From contig NZ_CP015637.1 of assembly GCF_001708445.1 (NCBI RefSeq), positions 4,155,001 through 4,219,000 of the forward strand: a stretch of DNA of 64,000 nt, written 5' to 3'. This DNA comes from Pseudomonas fluorescens. GTDB taxonomy: Bacteria > Pseudomonadota > Gammaproteobacteria > Pseudomonadales > Pseudomonadaceae. The notes below the pieces were generated by a model. It searched no databases. It worked only from the letters and a program-made list of their open reading frames with translations, and was not told the origin of the DNA. The position numbers were made by a program, and so were the translations under genes. Positions 63,360-64,000 of the stretch are shown here, one piece after another; the first letter of the stretch is position 1, and every line of letters starts with the position of its first letter.

Positions 63360-64000
63360 TCAATACTTCTTGATATCAGCCTTGCTTTCCAACTGCTTGC
63401 GGTACGCCGCGAAGTCTTGCTGACCCACGCGGGAAGCGAGGAAGCGGCGGTATTGCGCCTTTTCTTCGTCCGATGGGGCGGCGGCTTCGTTGACACCATT
63501 CAAGCGCACGATCACCAGGCTACCGTCAGCCAGGGTCACGGTGGTGAAGGTCGGCTTGTCCTTGGCCACGGGCTTGGGCATGCGGAACAGCGCTTGCAGA
63601 ACAGCTGGGTCAATCGTTTCCTGGCTACGGGTCGCCGCTTCAGTGACTTTCCAGGCCTGGCCATCGACTGGCTGGTTCAGCGGAGTCTTGCCATCACGCA
63701 AGCTGGCGATCAACTCGTCAGCGTGAGCCTTGGCAGCCGCGCTGGCGCGTTCCTTGGCCATCTGCGTACGGATCGCGGCCGCAACGCTTTCCAGCGGCAG
63801 TTGCTTAGGCTTGAGGTGCTCTTTGGCACGCAGCACGATGATGGTTTCCGGATCCAGCTCGATGGCGGTGCTGTTGGCACCCTCATCCAACACTTCCGGG
63901 CTGAATGCAGCGGTGACCACGGCACGGTTGGCCGCAATGCCTTCGCCACCTTCACGGCCAAATGGCGCGGAGGTGTGCACGGTCAGCTTGAGGTCAGAGG
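63360..64000 (-). CDS. ppiD: Periplasmic chaperone PpiD, C-terminal part
   Basis: The frame enters from the right edge (about 212 residues seen) and ends in TAA/TAG-type stop at 63360. The segment AIELDPETIIVLRAKEHLKPKQLPLESVAAAI followed by a helical stretch and VTLADGSLVIVRLNGVNEAA matches the C-terminal SurA-like domain of PpiD, a membrane-anchored periplasmic folding factor near the Sec translocon. The parvulin domain and membrane anchor lie outside. The identity is based on this C-terminus only. Confidence 0.85.
   Translation of the reverse strand, partial: SDLKLTVHTSAPFGREGGEGIAANRAVVTAAFSPEVLDEGANSTAIELDPETIIVLRAKEHLKPKQLPLESVAAAIRTQMAKERASAAAKAHADELIASLRDGKTPLNQPVDGQAWKVTEAATRSQETIDPAVLQALFRMPKPVAKDKPTFTTVTLADGSLVIVRLNGVNEAAAPSDEEKAQYRRFLASRVGQQDFAAYRKQLESKADIKKY

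Overview
The window is ordinary chromosomal DNA of a fluorescent-group Pseudomonas. The evidence is GC-rich codon use, the gene order cysS-glnS-ppiB-lpxH, a liu (leucine catabolism) cluster with its MerR regulator, PrrF and Crc-sequestering small RNAs, and many Pseudomonas REP palindromes (cores such as TGTGGGAGGGGGCTTGCC, TGTGGCGAGCGGGCTTGCC and TGTAGGAGCGAGCTTGCTCG). I see no rRNA, tRNA, prophage, insertion sequence or CRISPR array. Both ends cut genes: mnhC at the left and ppiD at the right.

Layout. 1-3.0 kb: the distal part of an Mrp-type Na+/H+ antiporter operon (mnhC-G). 3.1-6.4 kb: HIT protein, HxlR regulator, SDR, a second signal peptidase I, and a RibD/DHFR-like reductase. 6.5-11.1 kb: cysS and glnS on the minus strand, ppiB-lpxH on the plus strand. 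11.3-16.0 kb: a MarR-controlled EmrAB/outer-membrane-factor efflux operon behind two operator palindromes. 16.4-21.9 kb: tamA-tamB. 21.9-25.1 kb: GNAT, xthA and a PstS/OmpA fusion. 25.2-27.5 kb: acyl-CoA dehydrogenase and a divergent LysR gene.

27.6-37.0 kb is the leucine/isovalerate region: liuR-liuE, a CrcY/CrcX-like sRNA behind a sigma-54 promoter, an acyl-CoA synthetase, and liuABCD. Three copies of one palindrome (TTKACGTWMACGTMAA) tie liuR, liuA and the synthetase together. 37.0-38.1 kb: an XRE/S24 repressor whose expected catalytic Ser is Ala, with a divergent small gene and two operators. 38.13-38.28 kb: a PrrF sRNA under a Fur box. 38.5-42.8 kb: an M14 carboxypeptidase, then a catalase-like/cytochrome b operon divergent from an ECF sigma/anti-sigma operon; both carry GGAAT-N16-CGTCT promoters. 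43-45.4 kb: a ZapE-like ATPase and a leucine-rich-repeat protein kinase. 45.6-49.5 kb: a YebC paralog and a LysR-phnW-phnX aminoethylphosphonate module. 49.5-55.6 kb: cytochrome b561, a PLP deaminase, fadH, a nitrilase-fold protein with no cysteine, an AraC regulator and a 28-residue small protein.

55.7-60.2 kb is the least ordinary part. A complete homodimeric-type pyruvate dehydrogenase E1 paralog and a separate protein resembling only the C-terminal third of such an E1 flank a MarR gene. Both upstream regions carry the palindrome TTGCAATTGCAA. The window ends with a DUF2242 lipoprotein, a LysR/MFS pair and the 3' part of ppiD. All statements come from reading the sequence and remembered family knowledge; no search was run.
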